Origin: Tetrastigma voinierianum
Taxonomy: Eukaryota; Streptophyta; Magnoliopsida; Vitales; Vitaceae
Direction: 5' to 3'
DNA length: 64,000 nucleotides
Assembly: GCA_016808115.1 (NCBI GenBank)
Contig: JAEQBH010002858.1
Coordinates: forward strand, 1 to 64,000
The notes below the pieces were generated by a model. That model did no database searches. It was given only the letters and a program-made list of their open reading frames with translations, and was not told where the DNA came from. Within the stretch, counting starts at the first letter, position 1. Each line of letters opens with the position of its first letter. Positions 11,732-24,999 of this stretch are shown piece by piece. The translations under genes were made by a program, and so were the position numbers.

Positions 11732-13889
11732 TGGTTTTGTTAAGCCTTTTCTATATAGACTAAAACCCCTCAAATTAACATAACTACAGTATACAATTCT
11801 CTTATACCCATGTCACTTTGGATAAGTTTGCTTGCTAAAATAAATTTCTCTTAATGTTCAGGATTAAAAATAGGGTTAGTCTATGGCAACTGTGGCGTGA
11901 CCGGCACAGATGAGGAGTGTCAGCAGTGTCGCGCCGGAATTTGAGATACTTTAACATTTCTTACCGAAACCTTTGCTTTGCTTTCTCATTCCTTATACAC
12001 AATTTACGTAATAAAAAAAAGTGCTTTTACATATACATTATACATACCACCATAGTGGCATTCATTATATTCTATACATATACTTAGGTCCCTTTACTTG
12101 TACTATGTCTGATTTCGCGATTCTGAAACTTTTCGTATACATCGATAATCGAGATTTCGAAGACGGTGCGGTGAGCACCTATCTACGAGATGGCTTTGTC
12201 TTTGCTGATGTGGGATGTCTGTCCCATAACTGCATCAGAGCTTTACGTCACTCTGCGGATTAAAACCGAGTCTTGGGCAAACAGTGGGAAAACATATACA
12301 TGGGCTTGATAACATTGATCGTCGTAAACTATTCAAATGCTTTCATATGTGCTTTTACTGTTTCTAGTCTTTTTCATCTTTCAGTTCTATGACTTATTAC
12401 ATTCTATGTACTAGTACATATATCATTTCTTAACTCACATTACCTATATCATGCCTCCTTTCATGTAGTGGCTACACGCCCATGCTATACTATCTATTTC
12501 TTACATATTGTTTTTATCATATATTTTCTTATACGATCTTGTATTGTCATATACTTTGCATTTAACGTTTTATTCACATTTATAAATTGGCGTTAAGCTG
12601 ACCAGTTAGGGAGGAATCTCGTCATGTTTGTCGATTCGATGTGATGTGATTTCGTATTGCTTGCATATTTTGTCATACTTTCATTTCATCTTGTATTGTC
12701 ATGTTATTGCTTCCCCGTATTTTCATCTTGTACTTTTCATATACTATACTTTCCTATGATTTTCATATCTTGTGTTTTTCATATCTTTGGCACTTTCCTT
12801 ATGCTTTTCATATACTTTATCGCCATATACATTTTGTGTCATTGACACTTTATTTCTTATACTTGTATCTTTGCCGTCACGCTCGCAATCCTTTATCTTA
12901 CCATATCGTGTATTATCTGCTTTTATCGTTTCGAATCGTATGCGTATACTTGTCATTTTGTTTTATGTTCCATGCACATAAACCTTAGAAGTGGATAAAA
13001 AGGAAACTATAAGGGCGAGAAGGCGGCGCCTCCTTTATCTGAAAGCAGTGGTCTATAAGGGCCGAAGCGTATTATCATGTCACGAGACAATGACCATCTA
13101 TAAGGGCAGCGTAATGACCCTTGCGGGCCAAGCGTCAGGTATCTTTGCAGGACTTATTTTCCACAATAGGCGTCACCGTCATCACTCCTACCAGGGTTAA
13201 GCGGACAATCGATGTTTTATTCCATTTCGGTATATCTCATATTCAGAATATTTATGGTTCCTCAGGTAATCATATGCGATATTCCTATGATTACTTTAAT
13301 ACGGTCGTTCTGTATTTATAAACCGTATCGCGTTCTCATATTTCTTTCTTTAATACATGTATATCATTTCATATATGTCTATTCTATATCTTACATTCCG
13401 TTCATGTTTATTTATTCATATTCCATCATTCACTCTTGTATTCATATCATGTTCTATCATATATTCATCTCATATATGTATATAACATTTGCATATAACC
13501 TATTGGATCATATCTGTCATCTACTTGTAGCATCTTATATCTTGTTAAAGCTTATATCTTACATCCTTATTACATCATACTATCATATCTTCGACTTATA
13601 CATCGTTCCTATCTTTATGCGTTTTTTAACATTCTTTGTCGGCGTCACCTCTCCCATAGGATCTGAAATAGAGACTCTTCCTTTGATCACTCACAGGTAC
13701 TTTTCTTTATCTTATCTTCTTTTCGTATCAATCGACATATATTGCTATTTAACATTCGTATCTGCATCTTTCTTACCATGTATTCCAGTCTTTAAGCAAG
13801 CGATTAGTACACTTGGTACAACAGATTCAATTTTCAGACAAGATATAGGCGTAAATCATAGTTGAATGGCGTATAGTTAGATTAGGCTG

Positions 13890-14400
13890 ATGAGAACTTC
13901 CAGTAGAGTCGAATTCCCATAAACGGAATCATAACGAGAAGGAGTTATGCAAGTTGCAAACCGTAGAAAATCAGCAACTTACGCGCACGCTTAGCGGCAG
14001 CAGCAACAGCAGCCACTGTTTTTAGTAATTTTCGGATGTAGTATAAAGCTCAATATGGTATCCTGCTATATATGGGTGGTCGAGACTGAAAAGGGTTTTA
14101 ATAGAGTCAAAACGCTAAAGGACTTGGACCCGAAGAAGTTATGGCCGTCCAGTTGGAGGCTATAACAGAAATCTGATTTTTTTGGAACTCAGCAGGGCTG
14201 CTGGCTTTCTGTCATTTTGGACATAATCTGATTCGAGTTGCATTAAGCTATATAGGTGGATTCTAGACTCAAAGGAGCTTATAGAGTCGAAGCACTTTGA
14301 AAACGGACTTTGGATGAAGAAGTTATGGCCGTCTGAAGTTAGAGGACACAATAAGAAAATCTGCTCAGAGGAACAGTGCCACCGGGCTCTTTGCCTGCTT
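13890..14400 (-). repeat. Tandem array of about 190 bp units in SL5
   Basis: Three diverged units marked by TAGAGTC-type phrases near 13903, 14102 and 14283, each followed by GAAGAAGTTATGGCCGTC-type text. In the minus orientation they match the SL3 array unit (GTGTTCTTGGACTCTATGG). They correspond to the better preserved units in SL6. A short CAG/CAA run (about 13999-14022) sits in the first unit. Confidence 0.65.
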
Positions 14401-15784
14401 TGGATTAATTTCGACCCTAAAGGGTTGAATTTGGATATATCCCCATTTCAAGGATATATGTTCACCTTGAGTCACAATTTCTGAAATTTGAATCGCTCGA
14501 GTCGGATGAGTGATGGCCAAAGTTATATTAACAACATGGGTTTTGAAGAAATTTAGACGACATCTTACTAAGCAAATATTCGCCCCATCTAAAAATGTCT
14601 CAAATTTGGGGGTATGTCAATCAGCCGAAGCCCAAAACACAACCAATTTAACATAAAACTAACAAACATTCATTATAATAAGTAGGGTTCTTCTAACCCA
14701 ATTTCTTCAATACCGGGTTTGAGGTTTGATTTCTCTACATGTATTCTTAATCCGTTTATAGTACAGACAAATTTAATACTATCAAGCGAGTTCCTTACTT
14801 GGTTATACTAATTCCTATATTCTAAATATATCACGTCTGATACATTCATTGACCGTATATTCGTATCGTTTACGTATTTACAATAAATGTCTTTTATACA
14901 TTAAATATCTTATAATATTTATATCGTATATTAATTCATTATATTCACTTATATTATTATTATTAAATACGTTAAGTAATAAGTATCGTATATTCGTATA
15001 TATTAACATTAACTATCCCAATTTATATCATTTAATACAATCAGGAATTTCTACCGAAATCTAGTCACAATTCTATTCGAGTCGAAATCTTGGGAATTCA
15101 TCCTTATGGCTATTTAAACCTAAACAAACTATCTTAGTATATGGCTTTTTATTAGTAGGGAAAATTAAGTCATAAGTGGAGTTTAGTAGAAGCTCGAGAT
15201 TTTGAATGCGCGTGGCTCGTGATGCGTGGATCGATTTTATTATCTTGCTCGCGATCGATCGGCCGTCGAGAAGTGTAGATCGAAAATCAAAAATTAGGAT
15301 TTTCAGAATATTTAATTAAAATCTCCCAATGAAAATCACATTTTGAGAATGCTTCGCGTGTAGCCTTAGTCAGTGAAATGACTTTCTTTCTTTCTTACAA
15401 ATAATCAAACGGTCAGTTTTAGTATATTGAAGAGAAAGTGAAAAAAAAAAAATAAAAAAATAACGCTCGTTCTCTCTCTCTCACCGTCTCTATGTATGGA
15501 GATAAAACTTTAGTTTCATTTATTTATTTATTATTATTGACATTATTATTATTATTTCTTAATGGACTCAATATAAGAATTTTTTCTTCATTTTTGGTCT
15601 GTTTTAAATTCCGAAACAATTATTTTCTGGGCCTTGCCACTTTGTTATCATAATCGAATATTTTACATATTTACTTATTTCTCGAGATTTTTCTCAACCT
15701 CTGCTGTGCTTCACCTATAATTGTCGCCTAAACTATAAAATATTCGAGATCGGGCCTCTCGTAATTGAACGAATTGACAGCAGA

Positions 15785-15840
15785 AATAGATTACGAGATC
15801 AATTTAATCTGCAGTCCGTTGGCCATCCGGAGATCTGTAG
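15785..15840 (-). promoter_or_regulatory. 56-bp LTR dyad, copy in SL5
   Basis: Reverse complement begins CTACAGATCTCCGGATGGCC and ends TTGATCTCGTAATCTA. Degenerate, but same length and position as the SL6 copy. Confidence 0.5.
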
Positions 15841-17487
15841 ACTTTTGCGCTTCCAGTGCCGAAGGGAAATTACTGCCGCCTCTTTTCATAATTGCCATTT
15901 TTTCGTGACACACACTTCCTAATCAGATTCCTATGTTCAAATACGTTATGTTCGTTAGCAGATATTTCAAGCATAAAAGATCGCAGTTTTATGTTTCACA
16001 TATGAGAATCTCAACGTAGTTCCATAAGATTAGCCCCATGGCATTGATAGCGAATTACAAAACAAATCACCTAACTACTAAAATTTCATACTATTTGGAC
16101 TCAAAACTCATAAATGAATGTTTTATCAAATGACAAAAATCATAACTATATTATTAATAGAAAAAATTAAATTAACCAAACAAAAATGAATGCCTAAAAT
16201 AAATCAGATGAAGAATGGATCAATCGGGCCATCGAGAAACGAAAACCATCAACAAACATATTTTAACGCACTAATTCTAGCACTAACCGCTGTTCGCGAA
16301 TAAGGATGGCGAATTTTGTCCAAGATTTCCACTATTGAATTGATTCTCTGCCATCGATGAATATCTCGCTTCTCTCGAAGACAAAAGATCAAACCAAACG
16401 CACCAGATTCCACATTTTCTTGCAAAGATCCTAGTATTTTTCTTCTCAATACTCTCTTCACATCCATTTCTCATCGATGCCAGTAATCCCTTTGCTTTAC
16501 CTTCTCGTGATTCTGCAAAATTTGCACTTAATAGCGGCTCAACCTTGAGATCTACGGGTTTATCTTTCTCTCGACGATCTAAGCTAACACTGGATCGAAC
16601 TTACCTTAGATCGAAGGCGAACTCTCTCGATCATTTATATTGTTAAATACACCCCTCCGACTCAATTATGAGCACGGGGATTTATCAAATGAACTCGGGG
16701 AAACAAGAATCACACAATGGTGAATAAATTATACCTGTGGCAAAGAATGCTCTCAACCTCAGACTTCCGTCTGTCACACGTGAGGGCATCCTCGATATCA
16801 GCAAGATACATTCTCAATCTTATGAAAATTACCATTGGGAACTGACTGTTCTAAAACGATATCGATGGCAAAACTAAACCTGGCAAATTAATTCTTCCAT
16901 AATTGTGCAGAAAGATCAGAATCTCAAATGCAACAACTACTGAAATAAGGCTCGATTTTAATGATCAGAATCACAAAACGAAACATCTCGCACGACCACT
17001 ATAACACTGGGTACAACTAAAGAAATGAATCTGGAATTGTCTAGATTTCATAAATTTCCAGCAAAGAATATCAAGAAAACAACAGAATCCTTTAATAACG
17101 CTTCACCGTTTCGCATACTCTCGCAGATTCAAAACCAGAAAATAAACGCAAAAAATAAAAAATAAAATCTACTCTAAAATATACATCAGTTCCTTCTTTC
17201 CTTTGTTTGGTAGTGAAGCATGAGAAAACTACTTATTTATTCAAATCTATCCATTTATACTCGTAAAAAACGAATCAACTTCTAATCCCAAAATGCTCCA
17301 CGTGGAAATCCAAAGAAAAAGCCCAACCATCGTTTATGTCGTTGATTCTCGCTGATGTCACATGGAATTCTCGATGGCTCATTATCGCGACTCTTTCCTT
17401 TCCAAGGAAACCAATTAGTCTTGCAAATCCTCGATCACGGTCACATCGGCGATGTCACATCTTTGTTCTTGTTCTTTCAATGTTGAT

Positions 17488-18227
17488 GTCGCGACCTCAG
17501 TGTTATGTCGTGACATTATTGTCTTCTTATTCTTCCAGCCTTTTAGTTTTATTATCTACAGACCACTTTGTCAGCTTATAAGATTCCATCATGTCAGGAC
17601 CTTGATTTCTCGGGTCCCAATCTCGTTGGTGTTTTTCTTGTCTTCATAACTTCAATTTTTATAGTCGCGATCTTCATGGTGATGTCGCGACCTCATTTGC
17701 TTTCCATTTCTTTTCTTCAGGTCGCTACATCAGTTCCACGTTGCAACTGATTTCTTTCTTTCCAACTATTTTCCAAGTCGCGACATCAAAGTGATGTCGC
17801 GACATCCTTTTCTTCGTCTGTTCTTCTTAGGGCGCATTTGAATGAGAGTGGTTAAGACATCATTTTTAAGACTCTAATTTCCTCGCCATGTCGCTACCAG
17901 ATAAAGTCGCGACTTCAAATTTGACCCTTTAATTAAAAACTAGTCGCGACTTCTTTTACTTGGCGAAGACCTCTCAGGCTTATAGACGACATCCTTGTCG
18001 CGACTCGTGAGTTATGTCGCGATGATCATTTATCTCCTTTACGCCGCGGACATCGAAATGATGTCGCGACATGAATTTCTTCATTCGATCGCTTTATCTC
18101 AATCACGCCTTTGTCGCAAACCTCCTTCTTTCAAGTCACGACTTCACTTGTTCACGCCAGCTTCTTCAAAGCCAAAATTTGCTGATGTCGCGGATTTGAA
18201 TGGCTGAATCGAACTTCCCGTCGCGAC
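17488..18227. promoter_or_regulatory. Cluster of GTCGCGAC palindromes, Athila 3' LTR
   Basis: Nine exact copies of the palindromic octamer GTCGCGAC start at 17488, 17684, 17777, 17796, 17906, 17943, 17997, 18063 and 18220, often inside GATGTCGCGACATC, plus several one-mismatch copies. They lie in the first kilobase of the LTR (U3, minus strand), where promoter and enhancer elements are expected. A transcription-factor or repeat-derived origin is inference. Confidence 0.7.
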
Positions 18228-18406
18228 TTAAATTCTACTGCGGACCTCACCCGGCCGCAGTGCTAATTTCCTTCTTATTTTTAGTAAAATTTGAGTTTCT
18301 CATTATTTTCCCGCAAATTGGAATTTGAGTCAATTATCACTTTTCGCGACACCACTATTTTCATATAACCTTAAATGATTAAAATCTACGAGTTTTTGAC
18401 TCATCA

Positions 18407-21180
18407 AATTTCAAACTTAAAATTTCATTGTCCCCAAGCAAAAAGAGAAAGAATTGTTTGTCCTCAACAATAAGCTTAGAAAATTTTTAAGGACATTTTT
18501 CCAGTCTGTATCGTTGTAGCCTTTTCCATTTCTCCATCTTTTGAACTGGAAATTTGCAGATACCAACATTATTTTAAATTTCGCTGATGCAGAACAAGGC
18601 ATGGTATACTTTATCACAAAATTTCTTGATAAACTAATGCATTTAAATAGTTTATTAACAAGTTCTGCCTTCATGCTACATGTACTACAGTGTCATCAAC
18701 CTTTTCTTCATCCTCATGTCAATTTAGTTAATCTCTGAGTTTTCTACCGTTGTCAAAGTCCTATGCTTGTTTTTCTTATTACAGACCTCCAATAATGTAG
18801 GTAAATCCAACCTTCAAAATCAATGAGGTCTTCTTCTGTGCTTGTAATGTCGGGCTTTTGCAATTGGTAGAGACGGAAAAATTTAAGTTGTAAATCACCC
18901 GCCTCCATCTTGTCTCTACATTGTTGCCTCTAACTTTCACCCTTTTTCTTCTTTGTTTTTTTCTGATTCTCCTCAATCTTAGCCTGATTCATCTTTTTGA
19001 ATTCTTTTTATGGAATTTCAATTTCCATATGTACTTGATTCAAAGTGTGTCTCTTTGTTCTCGCACTCTTTGCTTTTATTTAAGATTTGAATAGTGCAAC
19101 GTTTTTTCTTCTGTGCAGCCATTAGTCTTAGAGAACTGGGGCTAGCACCCATACCGCTGGTATTAGGTGCTAGGTGTTAAACACCCCTACGAGCTTAATT
19201 GTTCAAGGGAAATAGGCCCTAAAGACAAACTTATTCCTATTTCTACTAACTTCTGCTTCTTTACTTCTTCAACTCCTTCATTGTCAAAATTTGGAAATAT
19301 TTTTCCCCCAAACTTGTTTCTTTCTTTTTACTAAACTTTTCTGAACTGGAAACTGGAGTAATTTGGGCTCTTTGCTGCAGGTTTATTACAAGGAAGGGAA
19401 TTTCTTGCTTTCGCTGTCAGTTTTTGAAGAAATAAGGCTTATTTGGCTCAAATCAAGGAACTAGAGAATATGTTTTTCAGCATATTTTCGAGGGTAGGCT
19501 TAGAAAAGTCTAAGCCGCTGGCGACACGATTACTGGCCGGGCCGCCTTCACCTAGATTTCACTAATCAATTAATCAAACAAGTTCTAGGACTATGGACTC
19601 TAAATCCTGAATCTCCCAGAAGATGTTCCTAATTCCTGTCAAAGTTTCATAAGTTTTGTTGACCTAAGTGTATTATTTCTTCGAGACTTGTATTTATTTA
19701 CTGTTTACTTACATTATTTTAACCAAGTATTTTGTTCCATCGTAATAACCAATTTTCGATTTTCAAACTAAGTGAATTTAAACAAAGCAGTAAATACTCA
19801 TAATTTCAGTTTTTAATTATTCTTGCCCTGATTCTTTACTAATTTAATTCTGAGTAGTCTTCTTCGTTCTAAGCGAATAAGTAACCACCAGAAACATAAA
19901 TGATCATCTGAATAATCATTTGAGTATGACTGTTCAAATACTCAGATGCATTAACGTCTGTCTACTCTTTACCATCAGCATTACCAAGCCTGGGTTGGAC
20001 ATGTTACCTTTTGAAGGTTGTTCATATAAATTCAGATCCATGAATATAAGCCTCCCACTCTCTCAGTCTACTTTCTCAACTCGTTCTTTCCCTTTATTTC
20101 TAATACGTAGGTAATTTATTCTTGGATTCTGAGGCCATTTATTCTTCTTTAAATTTCTGATGAGTGGATTAAATGAGGTTCCTCGAATTTTTGCTCTTCT
20201 GATATTTCCAACTGAGATTTTTGGCCTTTGATTGAGAATTTTGATCGTTTTTCTTGAATTTCTTAACTTCCCTCTAATTATTCTCCTTGAAACTGAGCAT
20301 ACTAAACAAATTGGTTCAATCAAGAAATGAATTTACATTTGCATTAATAACCATTTATTTCAACAAAGGTGAGATAAGATGTTGCAAAAGCCAGAAAGGT
20401 TTGGGTGAATTGTAGTTTAGTGGATTTTTGAATGGGAATAGACGCTGGGTTTAATGTCATGACAGTGCCTTGGGAGTCAAGACATGAACTATTGGGCCAC
20501 TAAATCAATGATTGTCAATGACTTTTATTTTTTATTTTTATTTTATTTTTTTGATTTGTTGTTTTTTTGCTAACAGACCTTAAAAATTAGAGGTTTTACT
20601 TTTCTCAAGCTTGTTCTGGTCACGACTTCAAAATTTCCTTCCTTTATTTATGTTGTGACCTTAATTTCATTATTTTGACTTTCTTTTCCACTTTTTATTC
20701 TTCACATCCAGCACTCTTGGTTGCCACTTTCCTTAATGTTGCGACCCCGAAACATAAACACTCGATTTCCACGGCAATTTCAATGTATTCACTTCCATTC
20801 AAAGCAACTACAACTCAACTCATGCATCATGCAAGGGTCGGCCAACTTCCATTATGCATCACATTCGACAATTAAGCATCAAAACAAGATAAAAAATTCC
20901 CCAAACTTTCAATCATGCTATCTCAAAGACAAATTTAAAAATTCAAATCAAGAGGGGAGAAGAAGAGCGCCTTTTTGGTCTCTTATGTGATTGAAGTTTG
21001 ATTCTGGAGCTCTTTCTCCTTTTGCTAATCTTCATTGTCTTGTAAAATTAGGAAATTATTTAACTATTATTCAATCACTAATGAATACAATTTACAAAGA
21101 TCCTATTAAAAATTTTAAACAGAAGCGTAAAATGAAACAAATTTAAAACAAAGCTGGTGTGGATTGCCTTCCACAAAAAT
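18407..21180 (-). other. Athila-type element, region between integrase and 3' LTR
   Basis: In Athila elements this region often carries an env-like third ORF. Here a minus-strand ATG at about 19124 opens a short basic peptide (MAAQKKKRC...) that stops after 33 codons; further basic fragments are at 20063-20323 and 18779-18976. I see no signal peptide, membrane anchor or known env motif. The rest is AT-rich, with a T-rich run at 20524-20573. It is best read as a decayed env-like or 3' untranslated region. Confidence 0.5.
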
Positions 21181-22330
21181 TGCTCCATTTTTAGTCTTTA
21201 AAGTGGACTTTCCTCTTTGCCTGCCATTGTTCTGTTTCTTCGAATTTTCTTCATTCAGAACTAAGGGTTTTATCTTCCAATTGCTTTTCCGAAGATAATG
21301 CTTTAATCTACGACCATTAGCTTTGAACTCCTCATGATTCTTTGGTTCTAAGTGTCACTGCCCAAATTGTGTGATACCACTTTGTAAATGGTCCACTCCA
21401 TTTGGAGTTCAGCTTTCCTGGAAAGAGTCTTAATCTGGAGTTGAATAACAAGACCTGATCTCTATAGCGAATTCCCTCACTAAAATTCGTTGATCATGCC
21501 ATTTTTTTGTTTTATCCTTGTAGATTCTGGCACTATCATAGGCTTCATTCCTCAACTCTTCCAATTCATTTAGCTGGAGTAGCCTATCTTCCTTAGCAGC
21601 TTTAAAATCAAAATTAGAAACTCTTGATGGCCCCATAGCTTTTATTCTAAGCTCAATGGGGTAGGTGAGTTTTCCCGAAGACAGAGTACGTATGGGGACA
21701 TTCGATTGGAGTTTTAAGCGATCTGTATGCCCATAGTGCATCATCAAGCAAGACCAATCTCTCTCTTTAGAACTTCTGAGTCTTTTCCGGAGAATTTTCT
21801 TTATTTCCTGTTGAAATTAGCTTGCCCATTTGTTTGAGGATGATAAGCCAAGCTCATAATGTGTTTGATACCATATCTGCTCATGAGTTTGTCAAACACC
21901 TTATTTGCAAAATGGCTTCCTCTATCACTAATTATAGTTCTGGGTGTCCCAAATCTGCTGAGAATATTTCTTTGTAAAAACCCCACAAATTTAATATTGT
22001 ATTCTTTGGACATGCTCTTTGTACACCCGTTTGATACATAATCCACAGCTAGGAGTATGTATATATTTCCAAATGAAATTGGAAAAGATCCCATAAAATC
22101 CATTCCCCATACATCAAATAATTGTACCACCAGGATACCTTGCAGGGGCATTTCATGCCTTTTGCTGATATTTCCCATTCTTTGGCATTGATCACATAAC
22201 TTTACCCATTCAAAACAATCCTTAAAAATCGTAGGCCCGGTAAAATCTGGCGGAGAATTTATGGAGTTGTTTATCTCTATCTGAAGTGTCCTCCGTAAGG
22301 TGATGCATGACATTCTTTAAAATCTTTCTT
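21180..22330 (-). pseudogene. Athila-type integrase fragment
   Basis: A minus frame at 21801-22313 carries the end of the zinc-binding motif (CDQCQRMGNISKRHEMP) followed by the catalytic-core start VWGMDFMGSFP and later GTPRTIISDRGSHFANKVFD, which includes two acidic catalytic positions. The next frame (21430-21747) has the C-terminal part, LQLNELEELRNEAYDSARIY then KDKTKKWHDQRI. A tail NGRRLKHYL is readable near 21300. The domain would insert element cDNA into the genome. The frame is broken between these segments, so no active enzyme is encoded. Confidence 0.8.
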
Positions 22331-22599
22331 TGCTCACCTTAAAATTTTGTCTCCTTATAATCATATCAGCTCCTTTTTTAAACAATAATAGGTCATCCTA
22401 GATATTATTTTCTTTGTGATCTATAGCTTTTTCTCTGTTGGTAGCTGAATTACGGTGGCATAATTCCCTGACTAAGAAATTCACAATATCGGCATATCGG
22501 TGATTGGAGTGTGAAATTGAAATAGCGCTTGTCTGGAAAATTTTACATTATTTCTCTTCCTTCTTCTTGTCTGATGGTTTTCTCTACTCTTGTAGTGAT

Positions 22600-23180
22600 C
22601 CAGCTATCACATTGTCACTACCCTTCTTATCTTTTATTTCTACATCAAATTCTGCAATAATAGTACCCACTGATCAATCTTGGCACCTTCTTTCTTTGCC
22701 ATTAGATATTTAATTCTTTGCATGATGCGGTGTGTATATGACATGGGACCCCAAAATGTATGGTCTGAATTTTTTCACCATTGCAGGCCTTATTCTTAGC
22801 ATCTCCTTTTCGAGTAGTAAGAGTAATTTACTAGCATCTTACGTTAAATGTTTTGCTAGCATAGTAGATGGCCTTGAACACTTTTTCTTTTTTACGTCCC
22901 AATCTGACTCCGTTCTGAAATCCATCACACATGATTTCCATTCTTTGTTCCAATATGGTTTTGCCATGGTGGGCTTGACTAGTCTAGTTTGGTTTCTTCA
23001 AATGCTTTATGGAAGGATTCATCAAAATAGAACTTAGTATCTTTTTCCAGCAATCTGCATAGTGGTCTAGCAATTTTTGAGAAATCTTTGATAAATCTTC
23101 TATAAAATCCAGCATGTCCTAAGAAACTTCTGATTCCCTTGACTGTAGTGGGTGGCATTAGGTCTCTTATAATTGAAACT
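22600..23180 (-). pseudogene. Athila-type RNase H and RT connection fragment
   Basis: On the minus strand, MPPTTVKGIRSFLGHAGFYR and the following RRFIKDFSKIARPLCRLLEK are intact near 23160-23041: the RT thumb/connection of gypsy polymerases. Further left come VFKAIYYASKTFN (about 22890-22850) and pieces resembling the end of RNase H (LISGYYYCRI, about 22680-22650), separated by stops and frame changes. RNase H removes RNA from the RNA-DNA hybrid. Nonfunctional. Confidence 0.75.
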
Positions 23181-23379
23181 TTGCACAGTCTCTACCTCGA
23201 CCTGTTTGCGAAATCTGTATGCCCTAAGACAATTCCTTCTATAACCATAAAATGGCATTTTCCCGATTCGAGCTAGATTCTTGTCTTTGCACCTTTAATC
23301 TTGTCCCGAGTTATCTGTGAGGCATTGTTGAAAACTGGATCCATACAACGTAAAATCATCCATGAAGATCCATGCTTCT

Positions 23380-23850
23380 TCACGCTAGATCAGAAAATAT
23401 AGACATCATGCATCTTTGGAAGGTTCCAGGACATTACACGAAGCGAATGACATTCTCCACAAACGAAATGCCAAATGGGCATGTAAAAGTGGTTTTCTCT
23501 GATCTTCGAGTCTGATAGCAATTTGATTTGTATCAGAGTATCCATGAAAACAAAAATGAGGTGTCCCTTGACCTATCCGACATCTGATCCATGAAAGGCG
23601 AGGGGAAAATGATCGCACTACAGTTGCGATATTCAATTTTTTGTAGTCAATACACACCCTCCATCATGTCACAATTCTTGTAGGAATCAGTTCATTCTTT
23701 TCATTTCTGATTATGGTGAATCCACCTTTCTTGGGAACCACATGTACTGGGCTTACCCAAGAACTATCTGATATAGCATATATAAAACCTGCATTTAACC
23801 ATTTGAACTCTTTACGACGGCTTCTTTCATCAGGTTCAGCCTCGCTGTTC
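23380..23850 (-). pseudogene. Athila-type reverse transcriptase fragment
   Basis: On the minus strand WLNAGFIYAISDSSWVSPVH then VVPKKGGFTIIRNEKNEL are followed by a stop in place of a conserved glycine codon and then VCIDYKKLNIATV, the classic finger-palm motif of gypsy RTs. Downstream are pieces of the fidelity and catalytic region (FMDTLIQI, about 23550) in changed frames. I do not find an intact catalytic DD box. Dead gene. Confidence 0.8.
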
Positions 23851-24299
23851 TTTCGATGAAGTTTGCATTATCTTCTAGCAATATTTTGTGCATGCAAATA
23901 GAGGATTGATACCCTTCGGATCTTGATTGACCCGAGCAATCGCTTCCTTGTATTTCTCAAAATTACACCCAACAACTTCTGTTCTTCGACCGGTCCAGTG
24001 GTGATATGATGCGACTTTCTCTTTTGGTTCACCAAAACTCATATTTTTAAATGACGGGGCAATTCTTTCAATGTTAGCCCATACGCACTAGTTTCCTGCT
24101 CCTTGAGTTTCTTTGGCTGCTTACTTCATCTTGGTGTTTTCAATTATACTCAGAGACTGTTTCCTTGTTAAGCAAATTTGAAGCCCGAACTACAATCAGC
24201 TCTCAAGTCTTGAAAATTCATCTCAATTTCATTGATAGAGTGTTGAATGATGTCGAATTCAATTCATCATTGAGAAGGGTATTGTTTCTTACAGCCATA

Positions 24300-24920
24300 C
24301 AACTGTCTGCTTCTACATTAGGATGTTCTAGACTCTATTATTAAAATCACCTTTGCTTCATCACAGCTCTAAATTAATAGTTCACCTTCATGCGTCGATC
24401 AAGGCGGCTCTATTTGCTAAGAAAGGCCTTCCAGTAACAAAGGAACTTGGGTATCTTCTCCATACGTATGATAAAATCCACTTTGGGAAAATAGATTTCC
24501 CAACCTTCGACAAGTACATCTTCCGGAATGCCCTCTGGATTTGTGCCATTGATCTATCGACCATACGCAGTGTGTAATTCTTTGTTGAATAAGTTCCCCG
24601 AACTTAGTCTCTGCATTGCGATAGAGGCATCAAATTTGCTCTCGCGCGGAATCACATAAAGCTTTCTTGAATTCACTTAGCTTCCTATGGAGCGAGGGAA
24701 TGGTGAAACTGCCCGGGAGTCCCTTCATATTTCTTTGAGAACCTGCTTTGGATAATACTTCTGATGCGATCAAGTTAATTATACCCTCCTCAGCTATCTT
24801 TCTTTTCTTGCTCAGTATCTCCTTCAGAAATTTTGCATAAAGAGGCATTTGGCTGATCACCTCTGCAAATGGGATATTTATTTCTATTTTCTTGAAAATA
24901 TCCAAGAATTTAGAAAACTG
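24300..24920 (-). pseudogene. Athila-type protease region fragment
   Basis: The minus frame 24630-24905 reads INIPFAEVISQMPLYAKFLK then EILSKKRKIAEEG, GLPGSFTIP and FKKALCDSAREQI. This order is that of the gag-protease junction and aspartic protease start of Athila elements, where the last phrase normally holds the catalytic Asp; here that part is altered. The region left of it is frameshifted. Confidence 0.7.
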
Positions 24921-24999
24921 TTCTTCTTTTCTTGACTTAAAGTCTACGTAGGGCTGATAGCCTTCTACTTAGTGTATCACAGCTGAGTACTCCTTCCTT

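Larger units (their letters stand above)
11891..16000 (-). mobile_element. Solo LTR SL5 (group C) inside the Athila 3' LTR
   Basis: A block of about 4.1 kb that interrupts the Athila 3' LTR and is collinear with 36754-40854 (SL6). The left end is TGTGGCGTGACCGGCACAG; the right end is placed at GTTTCACA by alignment. No PBS, PPT or pol sequence is attached, so it is a solo LTR. It contains CATATA-rich low-complexity DNA (12000-13600), three copies of CTATAAGGGC (near 13008, 13052, 13101), a tandem array (13890-14400) and the dyad (15785-15840). No clear target duplication is seen. A plus-strand frame of 217 codons (13212-13865) is antisense to the LTR and of low complexity, not a gene. Confidence 0.75.
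11732..18406 (-). mobile_element. Athila-type element, 3' LTR (split by SL5)
   Basis: Segments 11732-11890 and 16001-18406 match 41839-42000 and 42050-44476 of the 5' LTR in order. The LTR starts (minus strand) TGATGAGTCAAAAACTCG at 18406. Directly upstream lies a run TTGCTTGGGGACAATGAA then TTTAAGTTTGAAATTTGA, an arrangement I associate with the polypurine end of plant Athila/Tat elements. The LTR without the insert is about 2.6 kb. U3 contains the GTCGCGAC cluster described separately. Confidence 0.8.

Noticed and set aside
13212..13865. 217-codon plus-strand open frame
   Set aside because: It is antisense to solo LTR SL5, is made of I/Y/S/F-rich low-complexity sequence from CATATA repeats, and its SL6 counterpart is not open.
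18407..21180. An env gene of the Athila-type element
   Set aside because: Only short basic fragments are visible. There is no signal peptide, membrane anchor or env motif.
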